This document shows, one piece after another, positions 1-11,601 of a stretch of 64,000 nucleotides of DNA (the stretch's first letter is position 1; every line of letters begins with the position of its first letter). Source of the DNA: Collybiopsis luxurians FD-317 M1 (taxonomy: Eukaryota > Basidiomycota > Agaricomycetes > Agaricales > Omphalotaceae); the NCBI GenBank assembly GCA_000827265.1, contig KN834794.1, positions 132,019-196,018 on the forward strand, written 5' to 3'. The notes under the pieces are model-generated. The model saw nothing but the letters and a program-made list of their open reading frames with translations, was not told the DNA's origin and made no database searches. Made by a program: the position numbers and the translations under genes.

Positions 1-2141
1 TGGAGCACTGGTCATGGCTTTTGACCACCCTTTTCTCATTGGGTTCATTTGTTGACCTTGGAGTTTCATGCACGCTTTGTGTATTTCTTGTTACCCAGCG
101 CAATACATCATTTAAAAGGTAGACTATGCATTGAATGATATTGATTGACACTTCATTTTTATTTTACTAGAACAGAAGCCTTGATTGATCGTTTGGTAGC
201 TTTTACGTTGAGTAAGCTTCCAGTCTCTAACCCCAGCAGAGAAGCTTGCTAATCTTTATAGCCACTGGTTTGTTAACCAGGTGGGTTGGCAGTTAAGTTG
301 TACTAAACCTTGTTTATTCTGATCCACTGTGCTCCAGTATTATTTCTGTTATAACTGTTATCTGTGTAAGTAATATGTCCTTCTTGTAGGCATTACTACC
401 TGAAATCTGATCTAAACCTCACAGTATGTTACATGGCCAACAAACAGTATGTCCTCTCACTAACATTCTCATCAATTTCCAAAAGCATAGAGTACTTGTT
501 CATAATAATCCCAGCTGTTTGGATCTTGGTATACATCTTACTTGCAAAATGTGAGTGGTCCATTACAATTATATACATCTTCTGATAAGTTGACAGCATA
601 CTCCAACTGCATGCTAGTTGCGTAAGTACTATACCCTTCAAAGTTGTTTCTCTGGCCCAGTAAATGCTCTGTACAGTCTTAATGCTCGTCCAGCCATGAT
701 ATCAAATGTCAATGTTATCACTCTGCCGACAGTGAATGGCAGCTCCGAGCAGCAGGTATACAATCCCGTCCTTCAGAGACCTCACAATATCTCAGTAAGT
801 TGATACCACAATATACAAACAACTCAGCCTGAGAGTTTGACTGTTGAAAATTAGGCAGCCATTAATGTCTCCCAGGTTGTAGTGACTACCACTGATAAGA
901 TCTGACATCCCCTAAAGGTCACGGACAACTTGGCAACCCGAAGTTCAATTAGTGAAGAGTTGCCAGAAGCTGTTCTGTGTTGTTCTTCCTCATTTAGTTC
1001 ACAAACTATGCACACTTGGTGCTATTTACTTGGGCTCATGGAAAGTGATGGGCCTGCTGTTTTATGAGGATATCTTGAAAATGAAAATAGATTGTGACTC
1101 AATCTAAGTTGTGGACCTTACCTTCACAATAGTTGTAATATCAGGGCCCAGGGTATTCACATACCTACCACACTGTTCAAGGTACCTATCTTTTCCAGTT
1201 GGTTTTCATATCTATTCTACCCTACAGGCAAAAGCATATGCGAATGGATTAAGTTGAACACACGAAAGTGTGGGCTGCCGCAATAAATTGCACGGCAGAT
1301 ACAAGTCCAGATTAGAGATGCAAAGATAAAATGCAATGGAGAGTTTTCTGTGGATAATAATGTAGAAGGCATCCCCAGAGCTGAGCAAGTATGAGATCAA
1401 GTGGTTTGGAACTCAAGAGGATGAGGCAATTTTGGGTGCTGAAATATGGTGAAAGTGCCTGATTGGACATGATTTGAGCGGTATGAGTTAATTGCTTGAT
1501 TCTATGTCTTCTTTGCTCATACAGAGCCTTCAAAGCTTGAGCGTGAATATGATCAGCATATGCCCGGTCTACTGTATAGTTTTGAAGGTAAGTTCAGTAA
1601 TACATCAAGCTTAGCGCTGAACTTGGTGGATTTCCATTTTCATAATGCATCACAGCTGTTTCTGAACTGATAAAATTCTGGGTTCAAGTGCTTATACTAC
1701 CATTTTTGGTGGCCAGCTATGCCGGAATGAACTGAAGCACAAAGATGTCATGCACTATATTGGTCACTGAACTAATGAACTGAGACATCCAGTGTGTAAT
1801 GCACAACCTGGACTGAACTTAGCTTCGAAACTATACAGTAAAATCCTTATGGGAAAAGAACACTGACAATCATAATGAGAAAAGGTTGCCGAGGAGAACA
1901 AGAGTCTAGGTATTTGATTACAGTTTCAAGATCTTATGAATTGTGTGTATACTAGGTGTGGACGGCTGGCAGATGTACTTAGAGCAAGATGTTATCAAGC
2001 TTGCAGAAAAACTCAATGTCACTTTAAGTAAACACCATCAAGTTTGTGATTGTGGACATTCATTCATCTTTAGTGTACATAGTAAATGTCCGTTATGACC
2101 ATGTTATATTACAGGGTGCTTGATCTTGTCATTATGTATAT
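1..2141. other. No intact gene; probably decayed retrotransposon interior
   Basis: No open frame longer than about 75 codons looks coding, and I recognise no protein motif here. The stretch is AT-rich and lies directly upstream of a copia RNase H tail and 3' LTR on the plus strand, so much of it is probably the eroded interior of that element. I could not find integrase or reverse-transcriptase motifs by eye in any frame, so this assignment is inference from position only. Confidence 0.35.
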
Positions 2142-2376
2142 ATGAGGCACAGTAAAGTTATGTTATTTTCCTTTGCTCAGAATTTTGGACTCCACGCCTG
2201 CAAGCATATTGATATTCGGCACCACTTCATACGCAAGAATATCACCCCTAACAAGGTAACAGTCAATTACTGCACTACTGAAGATAACATTGCAGATATA
2301 ATGACAAAGGGACTTAATTGGTACAAGCACGAACATCTTGTACAGTTACTTGGGATGTATCGCGCTTGAGGGGGAG
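2142..2376 (+). mobile_element. Ty1/copia retrotransposon, RNase H C-terminal relic plus polypurine tract
   Basis: The frame encodes the end of a copia polyprotein. The segment KHIDIRHHFIRKNI followed by NIADIMTKGL is the conserved RNase H tail (KHIDIRyHFIRe...ADILTKpL) that closes copia pol. The frame stops at 2367-2369 and is followed at once by the purine run GAGGGGGAG (2368-2376), the plus-strand primer site that always abuts the 3' LTR. No intact pol lies upstream, so the copy is dead. The open piece covers only the last roughly 75 residues of a polyprotein that is normally more than 1,200 residues long. The family call is firm; the state of the upstream part is not resolved. Confidence 0.85.
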
Positions 2377-2592
2377 TGTTGTGGATACTTGATTGATCTC
2401 GTACATACACAGTTTCCACATGTGTATTATGTCTTTTGTGTTTTCATACTCATTGTGTAATTGCACTTTTAGCTTCATTGTTCTACTTATATAGTTCTAT
2501 GTACACTGCACTTATGTTTATAAGGACTTGAGTATGTAGAGAATATCAGCTTTTGTATGCTATTCCCCCAGTCTTAACCTTTAGTTATCACA
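2377..2592 (+). repeat. 3' LTR of the copia relic
   Basis: The sequence begins TGTTGTGGATACTTG directly after the polypurine tract and ends near TTATCACA at 2592, giving the TGT...ACA ends expected of an LTR and about 216 bp, a normal size for fungal copia LTRs. The left edge is well supported. The right edge is an estimate, because no second LTR is in the window for comparison. Confidence 0.6.
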
Positions 2593-3117
2593 ATACCCTG
2601 ACAAGTATTCATTCATCTCTAGCTGCAACTTTCAGCAGCCAGTCACTACATTGCTGGTTCTTTGTGGAACCTGTTGTCTGATATTTGTGCCAGATGTCTC
2701 AAGCAGTAGATGCAGAATATCAGCAATTTTTGCAGCTTCAAAAACAGTTTTTCCAGCTTGTATGGTACCAACAAGCCTGCTGTTCTTTGGAGAGTCATGT
2801 TGAGTGTGAACCATGATGTAGACAGTGTAGAATAGAAAATAATCAACAAAACTTTCAATGTGACACACTGACATGCAGTCATATGACAGTTACTTTTGGT
2901 ATCCCCGAGTACATGTAAGTGCAGTAAGTATATTAACGAGCTGTGTCTTTGACTACTGCAGGATACCAACGACCATGAGCCCAGCTCAAAGGATAGAGTG
3001 AAGAGATGAAAGGATTATCGGCCTAATAAAACTGGTTTTGATCGAGATTAGAGTTTACATTCAGATTCAGATGCACAACCAAAAATTTAAGTGTTGCAGT
3101 ATATGCCCAGGCATGGC
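2593..3117. other. Spacer, no gene seen
   Basis: This is the stretch between the LTR and the 3' end of SDR-A. Open frames on the minus strand here have no recognisable domain and look like chance frames. Confidence 0.5.
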
Positions 3118-4712
3118 CTAGCAATACTTGCGCCTATACATGAACCCGCTCAAAAGCGAGCTTACGCCAAGAAATGCCAAGGGTCTCCAAAGCCATGGGG
3201 CCATGTCGCTGATAAGTTGGGTGTAGTATTGTAATCCTGAGAGTCCGCTGAAAGAAGAGGAGAAACTGGGGATAAGTATCTTCAATTTTGAAATTTCGGT
3301 TCAAAGAATGCAGAACAGGTTGGTGAATGGCGGAGAAAATCAATATAACAGAAGGGCAAGGAGAAAGGAAATAAACAGAAAAATATATGTTGACGTACAC
3401 AGATGTAGCATTTGACTTTGTATCGATGAGTTGATAAACACCCGGTTTAAACTCTTCTCGAGGAATCATAAATGTAGATATACCGCCGTCTGGTACCCAG
3501 AATGATTGGCCTCCACTGGGATTCTGAGGTGTACCACAGGAGGCAGCATATAGGATAGTTTTTGCAATACGTGGGACAGGAGTAAAAGGGAGACCTGCTA
3601 GGAGGAGACGAGTAATGGGCGGAAGTAGCGGTGTAACTAAGAACAGAGAAAATTTTCAGTGAGCTAGGGGGCGACCGAAAAAAAGGACTGGGAGTGCAGA
3701 TGATGTACACACCTGCGAAGAATGGATGGATACAAGTAATGGAAATGCCTTGTTGTGAAAGTGGCTTATCCAGGGAGCGCATGAGCCCCAACACAGCATG
3801 TTTGCTTGCTGTATAGAGGGGCGCTAAGTTGCTAGCGGCCCATGAATCTACAATGAGGGTTGCATGTTTTGAATAAAATAGACATAGATAAATTACAGAT
3901 TTTACACATGGAGCCTAGGAGGATGATGGACTTGACAGAATCCTGAGAGCTTCGGTTTATCCGGAGGTAGTGTTGCGCCAGATGGACAGCTTTTTGAAGA
4001 TAAGAATAAATGGACTAGTATCAAATCCAGAAGGTTAACTCGACTCACTGTTAAGAACCCCCGTCAAATTAATATCAATCGTAGTAGAAGCTGGTTTGGC
4101 TGGGATCCCTTCACCGGGATTGTGGACCATGCGATCACCGATTTCACCCACCCCTGCGTTTGCTATCTGCGAATTCAATTGAAAATGAAAACCCGGTTCG
4201 GTAGTTGAAGCAGTTACATACTACCACATCAACCGCGCCAAACTTTTCAATTGCAAGATCGAACATCCCTACAAGTTCCTCCCAAATTGTAACATCGCAC
4301 TTGCATGATACTGCTTCACTATGTAGGAGATTAGCCTGTGAAAGGGAGTTTCAGGAAGCCATACATACCCAACACCGAACTCTTGTATCTCTCGCACGGT
4401 TTGTTCAGCACTAAGATGGTTCAAGTCGGCGACTACGATTTTGGCCCTGCTCAGATCGAAGCCAATTGTAAGCGGAGCTCGATAGTATATATATGTTAAG
4501 ATAGTCAAGTAGCTCACCCATTCGATGCGAATAGCTTTGCTGTAACTCGTCCTATACCTGATCCTGCACCTGGGGGATAAATCGATAGAATTGAGAAATG
4601 TGGCGCATATTGGAAGACTTTACCCAAGACAGGACATACCAGTGACGACAATGGTTTTACCTTTGACTCTTTCCTGATATTTGGTGAGCTCGTCATCTGG
4701 AATCGCCGCCAT
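3118..4712 (-). CDS. Short-chain dehydrogenase/reductase with C-terminal membrane tail (SDR-A)
   Basis: NAD(P)-dependent oxidoreductase of the classical SDR family; substrate unknown. Start ATG at 4712 (MAAIPDDELTKYQERVKGK). Splicing of short introns gives the cofactor motif TGAGSGIG, the stretch AKIVVADLN after the second strand, IANAGVGE (NNAG-type motif), LLGSMYSW and the catalytic YTASK. A later exon reads SFWVPDGGISTFMIPREE. The last exon ends ...APWLWRPLAF followed by a hydrophobic helix and MYRRKYC, with the stop at 3118-3120, suggesting a C-terminal membrane anchor with the catalytic domain in the cytosol. The fold resembles fungal 15-hydroxyprostaglandin-dehydrogenase-like SDRs. It is one of three paralogs here (SDR-B, SDR-C) that share exon structure. 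Exon borders were inferred by matching the three copies. Confidence 0.8.
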
Positions 4713-4802
4713 CGCGGGGGGTAGTTAAGTCTTGCTCGACGTGTGATCATCATGGTTCATGAGAAGATATCCGCGATATCCGATTGTTTCCCACGACATA
4801 CA

Positions 4803-4845
4803 TATCTTATCTAATATCTTATCTAATATCTTATCTTTAGGGTAT
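4803..4845 (-). promoter_or_regulatory. Triple GATA-motif repeat upstream of SDR-A
   Basis: Three tandem 12-bp units read, on the gene strand, as AGATAAGATATT repeated. Each contains WGATAR, the consensus of fungal GATA-type zinc-finger regulators. They lie about 90-130 bp upstream of the SDR-A start. A GATAAGATATG copy also lies upstream of SDR-C. The regulatory role is inferred from motif and position. Confidence 0.45.
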
Positions 4846-5174
4846 CGACCGTCTGAGAGCTCGAAGTGTGCACATTGATCTGCGTCTCATTTTATCCCAT
4901 TCCATCCCGAGTCATCCACCTCGACCAGCCGTAACTTGATATGCATTGAATTGGAGAGATGTATCTAGAGTACTTACATTCGAAGCAATCGTGTTGATGG
5001 ATATCTCCAGTCAAGGAATTTGAAAGATTCCTTTATTGGACTAAAGAACTTTGCCTTTGCCACCGAGGTTAAATCAGAACATACATTTTCCAATTCTGCT
5101 TTCTTGCAAGGTACACATAACGAAGAACTCGTATCAAACACCCGAAATGCTCACCGCAGCGAATCGATGACTGG

Positions 5175-6744
5175 TTAGCTATAATTGCGTGCGCGTCTAT
5201 ACAAACTTAAACCAATTAACAACATTCCTGCGCTTGCAACTGCTAGCGGTCTCCAAAGCCACGGAGTCAAGTCGCCGATTAGTCGAGCGTAGTATCGCGG
5301 TCGCGAGAGCGCTCTGAATAGAGATCAAGAAGAGGAAAGTTAGGTCAGTGCGAACTTCGAGATCTCGAATCCCTTGAAACTGAAGGACATTGCGTACATA
5401 GAGGTATCGTTCGATTTCGTGTCGATGAGTCGATAGACACCTGGTTTATACTCTTCTCGAGGAATCATGAACGTTGGGGTATCGCCGTCTGGGACCCAGA
5501 ACGATTTGCCTCCGCTAGGATTCTCGTGTGTAGCATGGGAAGCGGCGTAGAAGATTGTTTTTGCGATTCGAGGGACGGGAGCAAAGGGGAGACCTGCTAG
5601 GAAGAGACGGGTCTCGGATGAAAGAAGGGCTGTTTCTGAGAGTTCTGAATAAGCGAAGTATCGATGTAAAATTGTAGAATGGGGTGTGTAGTGGAAGCCG
5701 GAAGGGCTCGGGAGTGGAATGGAGACATTGTACATACCTGCAAAGAATGGGTGGATGCAGGAGATGGAAATGCCTTGCTCTGAAAGAGTCTCGTCCACAG
5801 ACCGCATGAGGCCCAGGACAGCATATTTACTTGCGGTGTAGAGGGGCCCGTTGTTGCTGGCGGCCCACGAATCTGTACGAAGGTATGGTGAGCACTGAAA
5901 AGAGGGTATATAACATATAGATCGTACATATCGATCCCAAGAGAACGATGGACTTGACGGAGTCCTGAGGACCTCGATTCAACAGAAGGTAATGTTGTGC
6001 CAAATGAACAGCTTTTGAAAAAGAATCTCAATCAACGAGTGAGAATCAAAGCTAGAGTTTAGCTCACTGTAAAGAACGCCCGTCAGACTGATATCAACAG
6101 TCGTGGACCTTGGTTTGGCTGGAAATCCCTCAATGGAATCGAGCACCATACCGCTATTTCCTTCGCCCACGCCTGCATTTGCTACCTGCGGGAATCGAAG
6201 TGGGACGTTGGCACAAGTCCGTCGCGATGATTGAAAAATTACATACCACCACATCAACCGAGCCAAATTTTTCGATCGCATGGTCGAACATTCCTACAAG
6301 GTCTTCCCAAATAGTAACGTCGCATTGACATGATACTGCTTCTCTGAGTAGGAGGGTCAGCTCCTGCACAGGAATGAAGGTAGGACAAGCAAACCCAACG
6401 CCGAGTTCTTGTATCTCAACTACAGTTTGTTCAGCTCTGAGTTGGTTCATGTCCGCTACTATGACTTTGGCCCTGTTCGGATGGACAAAAATTGTAAGAG
6501 AAGTTCAGATGGTAAACGAATACATGAGGGGAAATGAGAAAGCACTGGCCGAGTAACTGACCCGTACGATGCAAATAGCTTTGCTGTAGCTCGTCCTATC
6601 CCCGATCCTGCTCCTGTCGAAGTGCGTCAAAAATGCGACATAAGCTCCCTGCTATCCAAGACAGAACGTACCAGTAACCACAATGGTTTTGCCTTTGACC
6701 TTTGCATTATACTTGGTGAGTTCGCTATCTGGTACGACTGCCAT
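5175..6744 (-). CDS. Short-chain dehydrogenase/reductase with C-terminal membrane tail (SDR-B)
   Basis: Close paralog of SDR-A, next to it in the same orientation. Start ATG at 6744 (MAVVPDSELTKYNAKVKGK). Spliced exons give TGAGSGIG, VVANAGVGEG, GSIYSWAASN and the catalytic YTASK, then IHPFFAG, GLPFAPVPRIAKTIFYAAS and SFWVPDGDTPTFMIPREE. The final exon runs RPRYYARLIGDLTPWLWRPL, then a hydrophobic segment and YRRARNYS, with the stop at 5175-5177. Catalytic residues are all present, so the gene looks functional. The upstream sequence near 6775-6810 still aligns with that of SDR-A, which supports tandem duplication of a whole gene with its promoter. Substrate unknown. It lies 3' of laccase 1 (laccase stop at 7165), but a shared function is only conjecture. 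Confidence 0.82.
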
Positions 6745-7164
6745 TGTGGGGTGTATTTGGGTCGTGTGCTCGCTTTGAGATGATCATGGTTCATGGGAAG
6801 ATATTCAGGCATTACAGTTGATGGAACGAAAGTTCCGGGAATCTATTATTGTCCGACGTTTTCTATTCCGGTAATGTCCTATACTTTGTCGGCGGAAGAG
6901 AGCCCGAAATGCACATTCTGAGGTCCAACACGACTTCCTTCCATGGAATGTCAAATAACAGCGGGTGGGGGAAGATTACGGAGATTAACTGCCTCAACGC
7001 AATAAATAGGTTTATTTAGTGTCTGGGTGGCGAGTCATAGGCAGCCTGTCAGCTAAGCTCCCAAAATAAAATATCGTCCATTTAAGTACGTAAAAATAAG
7101 AGTAGGTCTACAATAAGCCCAGGATCGATGAAAAGAGTGAATTTTTGCCGCTTTATGTCGCTAC

Positions 7165-10100
7165 CTACTGTCCACCGAGCTGAGCAGAAGTTACTAGAAA
7201 GCATGTCAGTCTTAAGGAAGAAATCCCCTATTTTAATGGAACTTACAGTTGTTATAAATGGGACAGAGTTGGTTCCATGCATCTGATATTGTGGTAAGGA
7301 CCGAGAAACAGTTGCGGCTGGAAAAAAGGGCCTACCTGGAACTGGATCTGCAACACTGACATCCGGAGCATCTTCAGCGAAAACAATTGCGAAACCACTA
7401 ACGGGGATGATTCATGTTTAATGTAAAAAGGTTTAACATGTAAGCGAAGAAAGCTGCTTACGCCTCTAAATGCCAGTCAATGTGACTGTTATATGATTGG
7501 ATTATTCAGTAAGCTTGGTACTTGAGCTCTACATCGATGCACTCACCAATGAAGGAACCCTGTAGGACGTAGATCAGCGTCCACTCGACAGCCAGGAACA
7601 CCTTGAAAGTTACTCACATGGACCAGGATTATCTGTCGTAAAGCGAATGGTGACATTATCAAGGGCCCCTCCGGTCGAAACAACATCCCTCCGAGGAGGA
7701 TTCGCGTAGTTGTCGGTCAAACTTCCTGCGCTTCGAATTACATCGAAGGTGTGCTAGAACGGTTTCAGGATTAGGAAAGAAAGAGCATGTTTCGTATGGG
7801 ACTTACTCCATGAAGATGGAATGGGTGCTGGATTTTTGTGAGTATGTAAGAGGAAAATGAAATACTATGGAGAGCAAATATCTCACAGGCCCTCCAATAG
7901 CTGCAACCGCAGCCGCGTTAAAGCTCAGTTGAATGGTCTTGTTCAAAGGCAAGGTATAAACGGAGCCAGCGGGGAGGAGTTCAGCTGTCGTGCAAACTCA
8001 TTAGATTCTGCATGACTAGCACACGCTTTTCGTACCTGCTGTGGTCGCTCCCGAAAGGATTTGGAGTAAGACCGGTACAGTTGGTGGCACATAGCTAACA
8101 CCATTGATTGTGAATTTTCCTCCAGACTACAAACCCTACGGTTCAATAGGGCGAGGAGATGAAATCTAGTTCGACTTACAAATCCTAATACAAGGTTCAA
8201 GGGGACGTCGACGCCGTCTGGAGTTGCATTTCCAGGCTAAAAAGGCATTCTTGGTCAAGGACCAGCGTCTTTACGATGGGGTACTACTCACCGCGCCAGG
8301 ATTTTCGCGAGGCTGAAGGTGAATGGTTATTTATTAGGACAAAGCTGGGATACAACGGAGAAATTCTTACCACTAAACTAGTCTCTTGCAACTGATTGAG
8401 CGCAGTGGAGATAGTTGTCGGATCGGTAGCTGGTGCTCCACTGTACCGTAAAATGGCGCTATTGACGCCCCCTACAAAGCCGGTGGGGCCTACATTAGGG
8501 CTTGCTCGTATCCCTAAGAAATGTGAGCAGCAGAATATAGCGGTTTTATGAGTACGTACAATAGTTGTTGACGGGTTGAGTAGCATTAAGCTGAAATTTT
8601 CAAGGTTAAGGCTGTTTTGCGCAATATGAAGATTAAGGGCGCTGCTCACAATGAAGGAGTAGCGTTGACCTGTTGGCCATGTTGTTGTTAATGACTGCGT
8701 GGTGGATAGCGTACCTCAACAGAATACTCACCGGCGAAGATCTGGATAGAATCTGCTACGACAGGCTGGTGGTTCACCCCATCCGCTTCTATGACCTACA
8801 CTCTTGTGAATTTTCTGATGAACTATTGAAAGACGTGGCTTACAGTGAATGAATGTCCGTCAATGGAGAACACGAAATTAGGATCACACGAAATCGAGAC
8901 CAGACGGAAACGATAACTAGAAGCGATGAGATGTACTCAATGTAAGAAATTGAGCGAAGTTCCGTATATGCTCACCGAGTGCCTTGAACAACGTTAATGA
9001 CGGCCAAAGGTGCATTGGAGGGGCCGTTGACATATCTCCCTGTTCAAGTCATTAGCACATGGATACAACAAAAAAATCTGACGCCTTTTGCTTACCTAGA
9101 CCATTAATGAGGGTTGCATCCGATCTCCTGTTATTGATTTGAGAACAGCCAAAGTTCAGAGGGTAATCGTACGTACGGTACGGCTCCAGCTTGGGGAGCA
9201 GGAACATCTGACATGCCATGTTAGGTTCGAAATGGTATGCAAAATTGAAACCGAGGAAGAATTTGGACTTACGATACCTGTAGTTGCCAATGAGCTATTG
9301 GAAAATGAAGAGACTTCTGATAGAAAAACATACCAATCTGCGAGCGTGATCACTGTCGAGTCTGGACGCCGCATCGGCTGTTAGCGACGTATATGGCAGA
9401 TGATCATTTTCTTACCATCGTCTACATCATAAAGACTTGCATAGGGATCTTGAGGATCGTATATCACGAGAGCACCTCTCAATCCATCGCAGTATTGAGT
9501 ACTCAAATGCGAATGGTACCTGGCTCAAATTGAGAAATTGTTTGGAAATTAAAGCAGGACAAAACCTACCAGAAAGTACCTGTCCACAGCTCAGACTTAG
9601 AGATGAACTTGATCTTCCAGAGTTAAAGAAGAACGAACCGGCTTGGTTGGGAACATTGAAGTTGTACAAGAAGGAATCTCCCGCTGCAATCGGGCATTGG
9701 TTCACGAAAGCACTAAACGCTTAATCATGAATACACGAGGATAATAAACAGTCGGATGTGCTACTCACGGGCTGTGTATGACAGTAAGGTCGGAACCGAT
9801 CAGTAAGTCTAAACTGCGGAGAAGATACATACCCATCCGCCCAGTTTGTCGACTTTTGGAAAATACCATGCCAGTGCTATTGGAGGAAAAGTTTGGACTC
9901 AACGATACTGAAGAGCGTGAAATACGTACAATCGAGGTGCTCAAGAGCATAGTACCGTTTGTGAGTTGGTCGACTACATTGATTTGGAAGTTGTCGCCCT
10001 AATGGTTTCGTTCGTTAGGTCGCCCAGTTCGGAAGTGTACGCAAATTTGACAAAACCTTTTTCCCTGCAATAAGAGGCCCGGGGAAAACACCCTCTGCTA

Positions 10101-10230
10101 GAACACCGGAACGGTTGAATCCGTCTGGTTGAATGAACGAGTTTACGATATGCAAGTCGGTGACAGGACCAATAGCGGCAAGAGCAACGCCTATTTGTCC
10201 TAACAGAAGAAGCGATGCGGTGGCTAGCAT
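7165..10230 (-). CDS. Laccase 1 (secreted multicopper oxidase)
   Basis: Secreted blue copper oxidase (benzenediol:oxygen oxidoreductase) acting outside the cell on phenols, lignin or melanin precursors. Start at 10230 gives a clear signal peptide ([18 protein letters not shown]) followed by [20 protein letters not shown], the usual mature laccase N-terminus. Copper motifs in order are [27 protein letters not shown] and [12 protein letters not shown]. All four ligand boxes are intact. The residue ten positions after the copper cysteine is Phe, as in high-redox-potential (class III) laccases. The C-terminus after the last intron is LTSAQLGGQ and the stop is at 7165-7167. The gene is split by many short introns, including a 13-nt micro-exon at 7547-7559. 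Its paralog is laccase 2 at 16866-19996. Confidence 0.93.
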
Positions 10231-10312
10231 GGAAAATGAAAGAAAGAGAGTAGCGAAAATGAGTGGAGAAGGTTAAGAAGGGCGAGACTGATTCTTTGGG
10301 AGACAAGAGAGC

Positions 10313-10319
10313 CTTTATA
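10313..10319 (-). promoter_or_regulatory. TATA box of laccase 1
   Basis: The gene strand reads TATAAAG 83-89 bp upstream of the laccase 1 start codon, a normal fungal core-promoter distance. This is a single-motif call. Confidence 0.45.
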
Positions 10320-11601
10320 TCTGATCGCGCGGCAGCCCCTCACTAGAATTCATAGGGCAAGTTGCGTGATGGCGACGTGAGAAACTTGAAACGCGTAAAA
10401 AGAATGAAAAGGACTCTGAGTATGCATGCTTCTTTTCAAACCAATTCATGTCCAATAAGAGAATTCTATTCCAATGCAGTAAACTGACAGGCATTGGCAG
10501 TGCGAACAGTCAGGTATTGCGTGAAAACGTCCCGGGAACTGGGGTGGATTTGATGAGGGCTGGAATGTAGGAAGTGCCGCCCCGAGGTAGGCCGAGGCTA
10601 CTCGTAGTTCGAGGTGTACGTAGACGCAGAATTGGCGCGGAAAAAGTTTTGTCAAAATGATGATGACGTCAATATACTAGCTAAGCCAGGCTCGGATCAA
10701 TCGGCTCAAAGCGTCTTTCTAACAGACTTACTTCAACCTCCCCGCTCACAAAATACCATCAAATGGAATATTTTTCTGCGAGAGCGTCTGCATTTGTCTG
10801 ACTCGCCTACCTTCCGCGAACTTTCCAGCCACGAGCAATTCTTCCCCTGATTTTTACCTGATAAGTATGTTGCAACTTGCTGGTCCGGTGAATTTAAATG
10901 CGGCAGTTTCACGGATCTACATAATTTATCTGTTATAGATCTCTCTGAAACCCGTATACGCACATCCTAGTAGAAACTGAAGCTGTCGACCTCAGGAACC
11001 TCACTTTCAACGACGTGAATGCTCAATTCATTGTAAACTGTGGGGATAAATTTAATCATTTTCTGGGAAAGAGATAAACTAGTACTGACGTCCGATTCTC
11101 GCTGAATGATGTAAAATACGTACAAGAATACTTTAGCTTTGAGTCACAGACGCGTCGGTGCCTTGCTCAGTTTTGCGGGTGACTAATGCATGTATGCACA
11201 TCTCTATATAAGTTCGTAATTGGAGACTGGCTACGTTCGCGCGATATTCGCAATGAAAGCTGATTCGAGTTCTCGACAGGTACAAGAATCCTGAATGAGA
11301 GCGGGTAAGCCTTCGAGTGGTGGGAAAGCATCTATGATGTACGTCAGTCAAAAAACTGACCTCGATCCTGGGTTGCCCTTCCCCTTGGGCTTGGGTCGTT
11401 GTCCAGTCTCTCTCGCTCGAGTTCATGCATGTCTCTTCCATCTCGGATGCTGTGATTAACTTTTCTCTTCCCTTATATGCACAATTCATATAACTTTGGA
11501 TAATTTGTGAATGTGAGACGAGCAGTTTCCTAATTGGGCTCATAAATCTTGCTTTGACCGGATTCAAATGTATTTGCGAACGAAACGAAGGAGAGAAGAA
11601 T
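10320..11601. other. Intergenic, laccase 1 upstream region
   Basis: No coding frame here carries a recognisable domain. The longest one, on the minus strand at 11133-11567, has no motif or splice-linked partner. The stretch presumably holds the distal laccase 1 promoter and the SDR-C 3' flank. Confidence 0.5.

Noticed and set aside
618..803. Open frame in the left end as part of the retrotransposon
   Set aside because: Sixty-one codons with no copia Gag, protease, integrase or reverse-transcriptase signature.
11133..11567. 145-codon minus-strand frame between laccase 1 and SDR-C
   Set aside because: No recognisable domain, composition like intergenic DNA, and no paralog among the duplicated genes.
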